DNA from: Natronospirillum sp.
Lineage (GTDB): Bacteria; Pseudomonadota; Gammaproteobacteria; Pseudomonadales; Natronospirillaceae
Direction: 5' to 3'
Assembly (NCBI RefSeq): GCF_022565775.1
Contig: NZ_JAIUMC010000006.1
Span: 1 to 64,000 of the forward strand
Length of the DNA stretch: 64,000 nucleotides
The position numbers and the translations under genes are program-made. Positions 51,414 to 60,032 of the stretch are shown piece after piece (the first letter of the stretch is position 1; each line of letters starts with the position of its first letter). Below the pieces are notes generated by a model. That model worked only from the letters and a program-made list of their open reading frames with translations. It ran no database searches and had not been told where the DNA came from.

Positions 51414-51737
51414 TCACTTTCGCGACCGGAGCGCGGCTTCATGGGCGCTTCTTGCCCACTGGGCGGCCAGTTCGAGGTCGTCCATGATTTCCTCGTGTGC
51501 CTGATAGTAGGACATCTTCATCAGCTTGCCGTTCTTGTTGTATTCGAACGGGCCCAGCCCTAGCTGTTCAAAGTCAGGCTTGTTGATCGCATCTACCTTC
51601 AGGTAGAGGGTGTTGTCGGCCACCAGGCCGAACATGACGCCGTCGTGATACAGGCCATAGCCGCCAAACATCTTGCGAGCGCTCACCGGCCCAAAGTGCG
51701 CGAAGACTTCTTGCAGGTGTTCGATATATTCATTCAT
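51414..51737 (-). CDS. TfoX N-terminal-domain protein
   Basis: 107 residues. FGPVSARKMFGGYGLYHDGVMFGLVADNTLYLKVD is the TfoX/Sxy N-terminal signature. Full-length TfoX activates competence genes with CRP; this protein has only the N-terminal domain, and single-domain homologues have no proven regulatory role. It is convergent with the VOC gene and lies downstream of ribH on the same strand, with about 90 bases between. Confidence 0.9.
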   Translation of the reverse strand: MNEYIEHLQEVFAHFGPVSARKMFGGYGLYHDGVMFGLVADNTLYLKVDAINKPDFEQLGLGPFEYNKNGKLMKMSYYQAHEEIMDDLELAAQWARSAHEAALRSRK

Positions 51738-51826
51738 GATTCACGACTCCGAAGCAATCACATAGCGCGCGCTGCGTCCGCCACCCGGCAACTGCGCGGG
51801 TGGGCTGAATTGTCATCCCAGCTCAC

Positions 51827-52291
51827 TTATCCGGTGATGGCTCTGAGACTGGTCAGCGTTTCCTGGCAGGCGCGCGCTGCTTCCCTGCCCTTTTTGACAA
51901 AATGCTCCCTGAAATACTGCAGGTGCTCATCATGCTCGTGAAAATGATGCGGCGTCAGTACCACACTGAATACCGGTACTTCGGTATCAAGCTGAGCACG
52001 CATCAGGCCATCGACTACCGCCTGAGCCACAAAATCATGCCGGTAGATGCCGCCGTCCACCACCAGAGCACAGGCAATGATGGCGTCATAACGGCCCGTC
52101 TGGGCGAGCAGCTTGGCATGCAGCGGGATTTCATAGGCACCTGGCACTCGGATGTGTTCAACCAGAACATCAGTGCCGGTAAGCTTAAGTTCGGTTTCTA
52201 TGGTGGTGCTGGCCTGATTGACAATATCGGCGTGCCAGGACGCCGAAATCACGGCCACAGAGGTGTTGCGGGTATTGGTAGACTGATTCAT
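51827..52291 (-). CDS. ribH: 6,7-dimethyl-8-ribityllumazine synthase (RibH2-like)
   Basis: About 154 residues from ATG 52291 (AAGGA five bases upstream); the track start at 52375 adds 28 residues that read through the leader. It joins the ribityl-aminouracil and dihydroxybutanone phosphate to make the riboflavin precursor. VPGAYEIPL binds substrate, ALVVDGGIYRHDFVAQAVVDGLM is the central helix, and the catalytic His is in LTPHHFHEHDEH. Length and motifs are closest to type II lumazine synthases. No other riboflavin gene is adjacent. The leader holds an FMN-riboswitch-like element. Confidence 0.92.
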   Translation of the reverse strand: MNQSTNTRNTSVAVISASWHADIVNQASTTIETELKLTGTDVLVEHIRVPGAYEIPLHAKLLAQTGRYDAIIACALVVDGGIYRHDFVAQAVVDGLMRAQLDTEVPVFSVVLTPHHFHEHDEHLQYFREHFVKKGREAARACQETLTSLRAITG

Positions 52292-52392
52292 GGGTTTCCT
52301 TGCAAGTCGCAATGACATTGGTTGACCAGAATCAGGGCGCGCGAGTACGCAACAACGACCGCGCAAGCGCGGCAATTATCAGGTGGTTCGCG

Positions 52393-52453
52393 ATCTCTTT
52401 CATCCTGACTACGTCAGATACCGCCGGTGGGGAATTTCACCCCGCCCTGAGAA
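52393..52453 (-). promoter_or_regulatory. FMN riboswitch-like element lacking P3-P5, upstream of ribH
   Basis: On the minus strand, TTCTCAGGGCGGGGTGAAAT continuing into TCCCCACCGGCGGT is the conserved 5' half of the FMN (RFN) aptamer. Then, instead of P3-P5, the sequence goes straight to CTGAC-GTA-GTCAG, a P6-like stem, and GGATGAAAGAGA, the conserved 3' end that pairs with TTCTC in P1. The element is 61 bases; complete aptamers are roughly twice that. A GC hairpin (CCGCGC-TT-GCGCGG, 52359-52372) follows 20 bases downstream and could be part of an expression platform. Confidence 0.7.
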
Positions 52454-52483
52454 CGCTGCCGGCATTGAGCCGGACGACCGGAA

Positions 52484-53164
52484 TTATACCTGAAAATCTT
52501 CGCAACGCACTGCCAGCCAGTCCTTCGGCGAGCGGAACCAGTGCCCGGGCGACTCTGACTGCAGCTCTTCAACAGAGCCATATCCCCACAGCACCGCACC
52601 ACCCACAATGTCATTTCTGCGGGCTGCCTCCAGGTCTACCGCACGGTCCCCAATCATCAGGGCACTACCAGTCAGTCGCCCGTCCTCCCGCATGGCTGCA
52701 ATCTGCTGCCACTTCTCGATGCCGACGTCCCCACCGTCCACAAAGTTGAGCAGGTGTGCCAGTTCGAAGCGCTCAAGGATGCGCTCAGCAAAATCCCTGC
52801 GTTTGGACGTACAAACTGCCATTCTTGTGCCGCGTTCATACAAGGTTTCAAGCACCTCTTTCACACCCGGATACAGCGTATTCTCCGCGAACCCGATCTC
52901 CGCATAGCGCTCTCTGTATTTCGCAACCAGCTCAAGCACTTCAGCCTGCGACTCGGTCCCGGTAATCCGCGCGAACGACGTATCCAGCGGCGGGCCGATG
53001 CAGGGGCCAATCTGATCATTGCTCAGGGGCTCGTAACCAAAGTGAGTGAGCGCATAGTTGAAGGAGCGACCAATGCCCAGAATCGGGTCGCTGATGGTTC
53101 CATCGAGATCGAAAAGATAAAGGTCGTAACTCACTGTCGTTGCATCGTTCATGTCGGGCACCAC
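52484..53164 (-). CDS. HAD-superfamily phosphatase (phosphoglycolate-phosphatase-like)
   Basis: 226 residues. Motif I LFDLDGTISDP, motif II CTSKRRDFAERIL, motif III region GIEKWQQIAAM and motif IV MIGDRAVDLEAARRNDI are in order, with a C1 helical cap between motifs I and II. Possible substrates include phosphoglycolate (relevant to the glc locus) or the phosphorylated ribitylaminouracil of riboflavin synthesis, given ribH next door; neither is proved. GTG 53164 has AGGG eight bases upstream; ATG 53152 is an alternative. It lies upstream of the riboswitch, so ribH can be controlled separately. Confidence 0.88.
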   Translation of the reverse strand: MVPDMNDATTVSYDLYLFDLDGTISDPILGIGRSFNYALTHFGYEPLSNDQIGPCIGPPLDTSFARITGTESQAEVLELVAKYRERYAEIGFAENTLYPGVKEVLETLYERGTRMAVCTSKRRDFAERILERFELAHLLNFVDGGDVGIEKWQQIAAMREDGRLTGSALMIGDRAVDLEAARRNDIVGGAVLWGYGSVEELQSESPGHWFRSPKDWLAVRCEDFQV

Positions 53165-53176
53165 TCTATCCCTCAG

Positions 53177-54940
53177 TTACTTGTACCGCCCATTGTCCCG
53201 CATCAACTGATCGGCTCTGTTCTGGGCTTTCTTCAGTGCTTCGGCAACGGTGGATTTACCAGACAAGGCGTCATGAACTTCTTCTCCGGCAATCTGTACC
53301 AGTTGGTTGATTTCCGGTACCGGGGGTCTTGGCCAGGCTTGCAGTTGGTCTTGCCTGGCCAGTTTGTCGACAATGCTGATCACCGGGGACACCTGTGCCA
53401 CCTGAGGATCTCTGCTGACACTGAAACGGGCACTGACCACGCTGCCGTTGGTAATGTAGAGCTTGCTCAGGCCGGCAGAGGTCAGGGTTTTCATCGCGGT
53501 CCATATGGCGCTTCTGCGCTCCGGCGCAACATTGGCCGGTATGGCCAGTGCATAGCCGCCAAGCGGGGCGATGGGTGAGCCTCCAGGGCCATGCGGATGC
53601 GGCAGATAACCGGTATGGCCAAAGGCTGGAGAGGATTTGTCCAGCTCGAAAAGCGGCGCCAGTATGCTGTAGCAATAGGCCATGGCAACACGCCCTGAAG
53701 CATACACCTGGGCCCTGTCATACCAGGACATGTCGAGTGTCCCTCTGGGTGAGTACGGCAGCAAGGCCTTCATGTACTCCAGCGTCATCTCGGCAGCCTC
53801 GGACTGAAACATGGGGCGCCAGTTGTCCGCTTTCAGCTTGCTGTAGGAATAACCCAGGTGCCTGCGCTCCAGATTGAGAATCGGCTGACCAAAGGCCGAC
53901 ATCATCATCAGGAAAGAGTGGCCGAGTGGGGTGCCGCGCGCGCCATTCCAGGCAATACCATGTACCCCACGCGACGGACTGTTCAAACGTTTTGCGGCTT
54001 CGACAGTCTGCTCGATGGTGTGCGGTGGATTCAGTCCGGCTTCACGAAAGATGTCTTCCCGATAGCATAGCAATTCGGGTGACGGCTGCACGGGTATACC
54101 GTATTGCTTTCCTTCATAGCTGGCGCTGGTAAGCGCTTCAGGGTGAAAGTCCGAGAGGTCATGCTTGCCTTCGGCGTACAGGTCATCCAGGGGCAGCAGA
54201 ATATCCTGCGACGCCAGTTCACCGAACCAGGGCAGGTCGCACGCAATGATGTCATATTTGGATTCAGCCAGGGCCGCATTGGCCCGTATCTCGTCGTGCA
54301 ATCGGTCAATTGACAGGGCTTTGTTGCGGATCGGCGTGCCGAAAATATTCTCGATCTGTTTTTTGAGGTTGTGCATGGACATGAAGGTCGGGTCCGCATG
54401 CAACAACATGCGCAACTGGCCGCTCAGCTCCAGTTGCCGTGACAGCACGGTCGGTGGCGGTATTATCTTCGCGCTCTGCAGTGAAGCGCCAAAGAAGAAG
54501 CCGGCGCCAACGTCGCTGTCCGGGAAACCAAATGCCGTGCCGATCATTGTCTTGATGCGTTGCGCGAAATCCTGCCAGTCATTGATCAACGTATCCGAGG
54601 GGTGCAGCGAAAATGTCTTGCCTGTTCGTGTCCTGGGGCGCCGAACAATCAGCCCGCGTTCTATAATACTGTCTATCCCTCGCATGGCAGTGCCATAGGA
54701 CAAGCCGCTGGCTGCTGCAAGGGAGGTCGGAGTAGTCAGACGGCCCTCCAGATGATTGCGCATCAGATGCACCATCATGCGCAACTCCCGATAGCCTGAT
54801 TTCATGGACAACGCTGCTTCCGACTCGGACTCGAATTGCTCGACGAAGCGTATCAGCCGGGCCAATTCGGTATTCGAAATATCGGCCTGGGGCCGGGAGG
54901 ACAGCAGATCATAAGGCCCTTCGGGTTGATTCTGAGACAT
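53177..54940 (-). CDS. Winged-HTH regulator fused to a solute-binding-protein (SBP family 1) domain
   Basis: 587 residues with no signal peptide or membrane helix, so cytoplasmic. Residues about 48-125 look like a winged HTH: ELRMMVHLMRNHLEGRLTTPTSLAAASGLSYGTAMRGIDSIIERGLIVRRP. From about 175 to the end the chain resembles a sugar ABC solute-binding protein: FMSMHNLKKQIENIFGTP, KYDIIACDLPWFGELASQDILLPLDDLY, YGIPVQPSPELLCYREDIF, and WNGARGTPLGHSFLMMM. It is divergent from a sugar ABC operon and likely senses the ligand directly. SgrR is a known precedent for HTH plus solute-binding domain, but with a different (family 5) binding domain. AGGTG precedes ATG 54940. Confidence 0.78.
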   Translation of the reverse strand: MSQNQPEGPYDLLSSRPQADISNTELARLIRFVEQFESESEAALSMKSGYRELRMMVHLMRNHLEGRLTTPTSLAAASGLSYGTAMRGIDSIIERGLIVRRPRTRTGKTFSLHPSDTLINDWQDFAQRIKTMIGTAFGFPDSDVGAGFFFGASLQSAKIIPPPTVLSRQLELSGQLRMLLHADPTFMSMHNLKKQIENIFGTPIRNKALSIDRLHDEIRANAALAESKYDIIACDLPWFGELASQDILLPLDDLYAEGKHDLSDFHPEALTSASYEGKQYGIPVQPSPELLCYREDIFREAGLNPPHTIEQTVEAAKRLNSPSRGVHGIAWNGARGTPLGHSFLMMMSAFGQPILNLERRHLGYSYSKLKADNWRPMFQSEAAEMTLEYMKALLPYSPRGTLDMSWYDRAQVYASGRVAMAYCYSILAPLFELDKSSPAFGHTGYLPHPHGPGGSPIAPLGGYALAIPANVAPERRSAIWTAMKTLTSAGLSKLYITNGSVVSARFSVSRDPQVAQVSPVISIVDKLARQDQLQAWPRPPVPEINQLVQIAGEEVHDALSGKSTVAEALKKAQNRADQLMRDNGRYK

Positions 54941-55061
54941 AACTCACCTGAATAACCAATGTGGACGATCTGATCTTTGCCCATTGGCACACCGTATGTA
55001 AAGGCAGGCTTTCAGAAATGACTGTGTGGCACGAAAAATCACTGCCTGGGAGAGCAAGTAG

Positions 55062-55080
55062 AATATCCAATATGGATATT
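55062..55080. promoter_or_regulatory. Operator palindrome upstream of the ABC operon
   Basis: AATATCCAATATGGATATT is a perfect palindrome with 8-base arms and a 3-base centre, 120 bases before the solute-binding-protein start in the 260-base divergent gap. The core ATCCA-N3-TGGAT recurs before the dehydrogenase gene at 62202. A weak related site (ACCA-ATG-TGGA) lies at 54955-54965 next to the regulator start. Confidence 0.6.
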
Positions 55081-55133
55081 ATTCAGCAGCGGATTGCTTG
55101 CCGGTTCAGCGGAGTGAAACCTACTATCGAAAT

Positions 55134-55167
55134 CATTGCGTCGAAGGCCCTATCCAATGACGCAATG
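55134..55167 (+). promoter_or_regulatory. Long-spaced dyad in the ABC operon leader
   Basis: CATTGCGTC and GACGCAATG are perfect 9-base arms separated by 16 bases, ending 33 bases before the solute-binding-protein start. It could form an RNA hairpin near the ribosome site or be a second protein site. Confidence 0.45.
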
Positions 55168-55200
55168 TGTTTAACAACAAATACAATACAGGAAAGTGCT

Positions 55201-56142
55201 ATGACTAACCAAAAACTGATTCCATTGAGCCTGGGACTTATGCTGGTCGCGTCTGCGAGTGTGAATGCACAGTCACTTCGCATTGGCATCACACAAAACA
55301 ATGTTGGCGTGGACAGCTATCAGACAACTTACGAGCGCGCCTTCATCGAGGCTGCAGAAGAAAACCCCGACGTCGAGACCATCGTGCTGGATGCCGGTGG
55401 TGATGTGGCTCGTCAGATCGGTCAAATGCAGGACCTGATTCAACAGCAAGTCGATGCGATCATCATCTGGCCGACTGATGGCCAGGCAGTGGTGCCTGCT
55501 GTGCGTCAAGCGCACAGTGCAGGGATCCCTGTGGTGGTCACCAACTCCCAGATCGCAGACGCCGGGTTCGACTATATCCAGTCATTCTCGGGCCCGGACA
55601 ATATCACTCAGGGTGCCTACTCTGCAGAGATGATGTGTGACGCTCTGGGCGGCGAGGGTGAAATCGTTCAGATCGCCGGACAGCCCGGATATACCACCGC
55701 CATGGAGCGCGCCCAGGGCTTCGAAGAGCGTCTGGCTGAAATGTGCCCGGGTGTGACCCTGATGGAAACTCAACCCGGCAACTGGAACCGTGAGCGCTCT
55801 CAGAGTGTGATGGAAAACTTCCTCACCAAGTATGATCGCATCGACGGCGTTTATTCCGGTGATGACAACATGGGTGTGGGTGCACTCAATGCGGCGCTGG
55901 CAGCCAACCGTGCCGACGAAATCATCTTTGTGGGCGCTACCAACTTTGCAGTCGGCTACGAGGCGATGGAAGAAGGCAACTACTGGGGTTCCGTTTACCA
56001 GTCGCCGGTGGAAGATGCCCGCAACGCGCTGGCAACCGCCATTGCCGTGGCAAACGGCGAAGAGGTGCCCTTCCTGAACTACTTCGATACTCCGAAGATC
56101 ACTCAGGACAATATGCACGAGTTTGACAAGCCGGTCTTCTGA
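55201..56142 (+). CDS. Sugar ABC transporter substrate-binding protein (RbsB-like)
   Basis: 313 residues from ATG 55201; the track start at 54961 runs through the promoter region. The signal peptide ends near VNAQ. The mature protein is a type I periplasmic binding protein: LRIGITQNNVGVDSYQTTYERAF, VDAIIIWPTDGQAVVPAVRQAHSAGIPVVVTNS, EIVQIAGQPGYTTAMERAQGFEERL, and YSGDDNMGVGALNAAL. It should bind a sugar or sugar-like compound and feed the two permeases downstream. The identity of the ligand is not evident. Confidence 0.92.
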   Translation: MTNQKLIPLSLGLMLVASASVNAQSLRIGITQNNVGVDSYQTTYERAFIEAAEENPDVETIVLDAGGDVARQIGQMQDLIQQQVDAIIIWPTDGQAVVPAVRQAHSAGIPVVVTNSQIADAGFDYIQSFSGPDNITQGAYSAEMMCDALGGEGEIVQIAGQPGYTTAMERAQGFEERLAEMCPGVTLMETQPGNWNRERSQSVMENFLTKYDRIDGVYSGDDNMGVGALNAALAANRADEIIFVGATNFAVGYEAMEEGNYWGSVYQSPVEDARNALATAIAVANGEEVPFLNYFDTPKITQDNMHEFDKPVF

Positions 56143-56248
56143 TTGGCAGATGAGCGTCGTGTACCCAAGTTGGTATACGGCGCTCATGATTCGCGCAGAA
56201 AATGTCCAACAATTACAAAATCAGGTCATCATTCGGGGTATCTGTATT

Positions 56249-57256
56249 ATGGCGACCAAGCCTGTCATTGCCTGGGAGACCTTGTCTCCCTTTTTCAGCC
56301 GGGAGAAGATCCTCGCCTTCTTGACACAGCACGGCATTCTGCTGGTGTTCATCTTGTTCCTGCTCGGCTTTTCGCTCCTCTCCGAGCGATTTCTCACAAC
56401 CGGTAACGTCATGTCGGTTCTGCGGCAGGCCTCGATTATCGGCGTCATAGCAATCGGCGTGACTGTGGTGGTCATCGGGGGCAATCTCGATTTGTCAGTA
56501 GGCTCAATGCTGTCGTTTGCCACCGTGCTGGTGGTTGATCTGCATGACAAGGTGGGTCCGGAACTGGCCATTCCCATGATGTTCTTTTTCACACTCCTGC
56601 TGGGTGCCGTCAACGGAGTGCTGATCGGGTATCTGAAGCTGAATTCGCTCATTGTGACATTGGCCATGCTCTCTGCCATTCAGGGCATAACGCTGATCTA
56701 CACCGGCGGACAGAATGTGGATATCACCAACCGGCCCACCTGGTTCGGGTTTTTTGGTCGTGGCTCGGTAATGGGCATTGCAACACCGATTGTCATGTTC
56801 TTTCTGCTCGCCGCGATCATGCATGTGATTCTGAAAATGACCAGCTACGGACGCAAGGTTTTTGCCATTGGTGGCAACCCTGTCGGCTCACTTTATTCCG
56901 GTATTCGAAGCAACCGAATGGTCTTCAGTACCTATCTGATTTCTGCCTTCTGTGTCGCCTGTGCGGCCCTGATCCTCGGATCCCGCGTGATGGGGTCACA
57001 GAACAACGTGGGCCAGGGGTACGAACTGCTGGTCCTGGCCGGGGTCATTCTGGGCGGCACCAGCTTGCTGGGCGGCTCCGGCGGCATCTGGAAAACCGTC
57101 ATCGGAGTGCTCATTCTCGGATTTATCCAGAACGGCCTCTTGCTGATGGGACAGCCCTACTACACCCAGTGGCTGGTTACCTGGGTGGTTATTATTGTTG
57201 CGGTTTGGATGGATCTGGCCAACCAGCGCAAAAAACTGTTCACAACGCATTCTTGA
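56249..57256 (+). CDS. Sugar ABC transporter permease (RbsC-like), first subunit
   Basis: About 335 residues from ATG 56249; the track start is about 40 codons too early. It has about nine membrane helices and the CUT2 permease marks: VIAIGVTVVVIGGNLDLSVGSM, the conserved NLDLSVG helix, and later GYELLVLAGVILGGTSLLGGSGG, the cytoplasmic loop that meets the ATPase. It follows the binding-protein gene by about 105 bases and precedes a second permease by 13 bases, so it is in the same operon. Confidence 0.92.
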   Translation: MATKPVIAWETLSPFFSREKILAFLTQHGILLVFILFLLGFSLLSERFLTTGNVMSVLRQASIIGVIAIGVTVVVIGGNLDLSVGSMLSFATVLVVDLHDKVGPELAIPMMFFFTLLLGAVNGVLIGYLKLNSLIVTLAMLSAIQGITLIYTGGQNVDITNRPTWFGFFGRGSVMGIATPIVMFFLLAAIMHVILKMTSYGRKVFAIGGNPVGSLYSGIRSNRMVFSTYLISAFCVACAALILGSRVMGSQNNVGQGYELLVLAGVILGGTSLLGGSGGIWKTVIGVLILGFIQNGLLLMGQPYYTQWLVTWVVIIVAVWMDLANQRKKLFTTHS

Positions 57257-57269
57257 TCTGGTGGGAATA

Positions 57270-58229
57270 ATGAATTCAACAATACTATCCATGATAAGAC
57301 GCGTGCAGCCAATCTGGTTGTTTGTCATTGTTTTGCTGGTCTTTTTCGGTTTCATGTCCGAATACTTCTTCACGGCGAGCAACCTCTTCAACATTCTGAT
57401 TCAGACCTCCACCATTGGCCTGATCGCACTGGGCATGACCTACGTCATGATCAACGGCAACATTGATCTGTCGGTCGGCGCCGTTGTGGCCTTGTCTGCT
57501 GTGCTGGCGGTAGATCTTCAGCAATATGTCGGTATTCCAATGGCCATCCTGATCGCATTGGCCACCGGCACTGCCTTGGGGTTTCTCAACGGCATGATCG
57601 TTTGGAAGACCGGTGTCAATGCGTTCATCGTCACCTTGGGCGCCATGCAAGGTGTACGGGGCCTGGTGTTCGTGTATACAGAGGAACAGTCCTACTTTGC
57701 CATGGATTTTTCCTACTCCGATTTCGGCACGAGCACCTTCGCCGGAATTCCCACCCTGGCCATCATCTTCCTCGGATTCGCCCTGTTGATGCACCTGATT
57801 CTGACGCGAACGGTGCACGGACGTGACACCTACGCCGTCGGCAGTAATATTGAGGCGGCGCTCGATTCAGGGATCCGGGCGGGTCGACACATGGTCATCA
57901 ACTTCATGATCGTCGGCTTCTTCGCCGCGCTGGCCGGAATCACTCTGTCCATGCAGATGGGTGCAGCCACCCCCAATCTGGGGCGTGACTACGAACTGTG
58001 GACCATCACCGCGGTGGTGCTGGGCGGGACCAAAATTGCCGGGGGCTCGGGAAGTATTATCGGCACTCTGGGTGGTGTACTCGCCATTGGCATTCTGCGC
58101 AATGGCATGAATCTTTTGCAGGTACCTTCGTTCTACGTTCTGGTCATCATGGGCACGATCCTGATCACGGTGCTTATGCTGGACCAGTACACAACCCGAA
58201 GCAAAGCGGGAAGGGAGGCTGCAGCATGA
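57270..58229 (+). CDS. Sugar ABC transporter permease (RbsC-like), second subunit
   Basis: 319 residues from ATG 57270 (GGGA just upstream). It is a second CUT2 permease with LIALGMTYVMINGNIDLSVGAVVALSAVLAVDLQ and YELWTITAVVLGGTKIAGGSGSIIGT. Having two different permease genes means a heterodimeric channel, unlike the RbsC homodimer. Its stop overlaps the ATPase start (ATGA). It is clearly related to, but distinct from, the preceding permease. Confidence 0.92.
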   Translation: MNSTILSMIRRVQPIWLFVIVLLVFFGFMSEYFFTASNLFNILIQTSTIGLIALGMTYVMINGNIDLSVGAVVALSAVLAVDLQQYVGIPMAILIALATGTALGFLNGMIVWKTGVNAFIVTLGAMQGVRGLVFVYTEEQSYFAMDFSYSDFGTSTFAGIPTLAIIFLGFALLMHLILTRTVHGRDTYAVGSNIEAALDSGIRAGRHMVINFMIVGFFAALAGITLSMQMGAATPNLGRDYELWTITAVVLGGTKIAGGSGSIIGTLGGVLAIGILRNGMNLLQVPSFYVLVIMGTILITVLMLDQYTTRSKAGREAAA

Positions 58230-59791
58230 CCGCACAACCCGTCGAAACAAACGAAACAATCGAGAAGCCGGATCAGACTCACCCCGTATTGGCGTTGCAG
58301 AACATCACCAAACGCTTTCCCGGCGTAGTAGCTCTGAATGATGTCAGCTTCGATGTACGTCCAGGAGAAGTTCATGCACTGGTGGGAGAGAACGGGGCCG
58401 GCAAATCCACGTTGATGAAGGTCCTGGCTGGCAAATATCAGCCGGAAGAAGGCAGTATCGTTCTGTCCGGACAAACGGAACAATTTGATACGCCCATGGC
58501 CGCCAAGCACAAGGGTGTGCTGCTGATTCACCAGGAATTGTCCCTGGTCGATGACCTGACTGTGGCAGAAAACATCTTTTTGGGAAGTCTTCCGAAGAAG
58601 GCATTCAATCGGGTCGACTGGAAGCTGCTGCGGCAGAAGACTGACGCGATATTGCAGCAGTTGAATTGCAGCTTCAAGTCCAGTGATATGGTGGGTGGGC
58701 TGTCCATTGCCAACAAGCAGATGGTGGAGATTGGCCGTGCGCTGGTGTTCACACCCAAGGTGGTCATCTTCGATGAGCCGACGGCTTCACTGACCGATCA
58801 TGAAAAACCGGTTCTGTTCAAGGTCATCAATGACTTGAAGGACAAGGGTGTCGGTATTGTCTACATCTCCCACCGTATGGACGAGATATTCACCCTGTCC
58901 CAGCGTATCTCGGTTTTGCGGGACGGGGCTTATCAGGGCACGGTCAATACGGCTGACACGGACGAAGACTTGGTAACCAAGATGATGATCGGCCGCAGCC
59001 TGGAACGGGACAACAGCGCCAAGCCAACTGAATTCGGTGAGCAGGTGCTGGAAATCAGGAATCTGAGCCTCCCCGGCAAGTATCACGATATAAACCTGAC
59101 CGTGCGCGCCGGTGAAATCGTCGGCATGTACGGCCTGATAGGCGCGGGGCGCACCGAAGTGGCCGACACCATTTTTGGTGTTCGGGCGGCCAAGTCCGGC
59201 GAAATCCGAATCGAAGGCAAGCTCGTGCAGGTCAAGTCACCGACCGATGCCGTGCGGCTGGGCGTCGCCCTGGTGCCTGAGAGTCGCAAGGAACAGGGGC
59301 TGATTCCCGTGCTGAGCTGTCGTGACAACATGAGTCTGTCCAATCTGAAAAACCTGAACAGCTGGGGGTTCATGAGCGGCAGGGCCGAAGCCAAGGTGTT
59401 TCAGCGTTATCACGACCGTCTGAAAATAAAGACACCAAGCGCGCAGCAAAAAGTCAGCAATCTCAGTGGGGGCAACCAGCAGAAAATCGTTATTGGCAAG
59501 TGGCTGTCGACGCACCCGAAGCTACTGATTCTGGATGAACCCACGCGGGGTATCGATGTTGGGTCCAAGGCCGAAATACATGCACTCATCAAGGAACTGG
59601 CCAAGTCCGGCTATGCGATTCTGGTGATTTCCTCCGAAATGCCCGAAGTGCTGACAGTCAGCAATCGCATTGTCGCCATGTACGACGGCCGCATCACGGC
59701 AGAGTTCAATGCCGAGCAAGTGACTGAAGATGGATTGATACAGGCCATTACCGGTCTGACTATTACCGACAATGAGGGTCAGCTGTCATGA
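58226..59791 (+). CDS. Sugar ABC transporter ATP-binding protein (RbsA/MglA-like)
   Basis: 521 residues from ATG 58226 (GGGAGG eight bases upstream). Two fused ABC domains: the first with GENGAGKST, GLSIANKQMVEIGRAL in place of a standard signature, and VIFDEPTASL; the second with the degenerate GLIGAGRTE, a normal LSGGNQQKIVIGKWL signature and LILDEPTRGIDVG. This asymmetry is standard for the CUT2 class. It drives sugar uptake with the two permeases. Last gene of the transporter operon, with a strong terminator about 150 bases downstream. Confidence 0.94.
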   Translation: MTAQPVETNETIEKPDQTHPVLALQNITKRFPGVVALNDVSFDVRPGEVHALVGENGAGKSTLMKVLAGKYQPEEGSIVLSGQTEQFDTPMAAKHKGVLLIHQELSLVDDLTVAENIFLGSLPKKAFNRVDWKLLRQKTDAILQQLNCSFKSSDMVGGLSIANKQMVEIGRALVFTPKVVIFDEPTASLTDHEKPVLFKVINDLKDKGVGIVYISHRMDEIFTLSQRISVLRDGAYQGTVNTADTDEDLVTKMMIGRSLERDNSAKPTEFGEQVLEIRNLSLPGKYHDINLTVRAGEIVGMYGLIGAGRTEVADTIFGVRAAKSGEIRIEGKLVQVKSPTDAVRLGVALVPESRKEQGLIPVLSCRDNMSLSNLKNLNSWGFMSGRAEAKVFQRYHDRLKIKTPSAQQKVSNLSGGNQQKIVIGKWLSTHPKLLILDEPTRGIDVGSKAEIHALIKELAKSGYAILVISSEMPEVLTVSNRIVAMYDGRITAEFNAEQVTEDGLIQAITGLTITDNEGQLS

Positions 59792-59941
59792 ACTGCCAGA
59801 TCGGGCGCACTCCTGTGTTTGCGCACCGAGGCACAAGAGTATTTACAAATGGTGACCGATAGACGTTTTGAGGAGGCCTGAAAACTGTTGTGAGCGGTAC
59901 TGCGAAGTACCTGCGTCGTCATGTGTTGCGGTGCTCATTGG

Positions 59942-59968
59942 GGGGCACTTCGTTGCCCCTGTTTTTTT
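59942..59968 (+). terminator. Intrinsic terminator after the ABC operon
   Basis: GGGGCA-CTTCGT-TGCCCC stem-loop followed by TG and seven T residues. It separates the transporter operon from the chemoreceptor gene. Confidence 0.85.
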
Positions 59969-60032
59969 CCGTGACTCAATGGTCCGCTGAAGGACTGAAT
60001 CACCTCATACAATAACAAGAGTGAGGTCAGAC

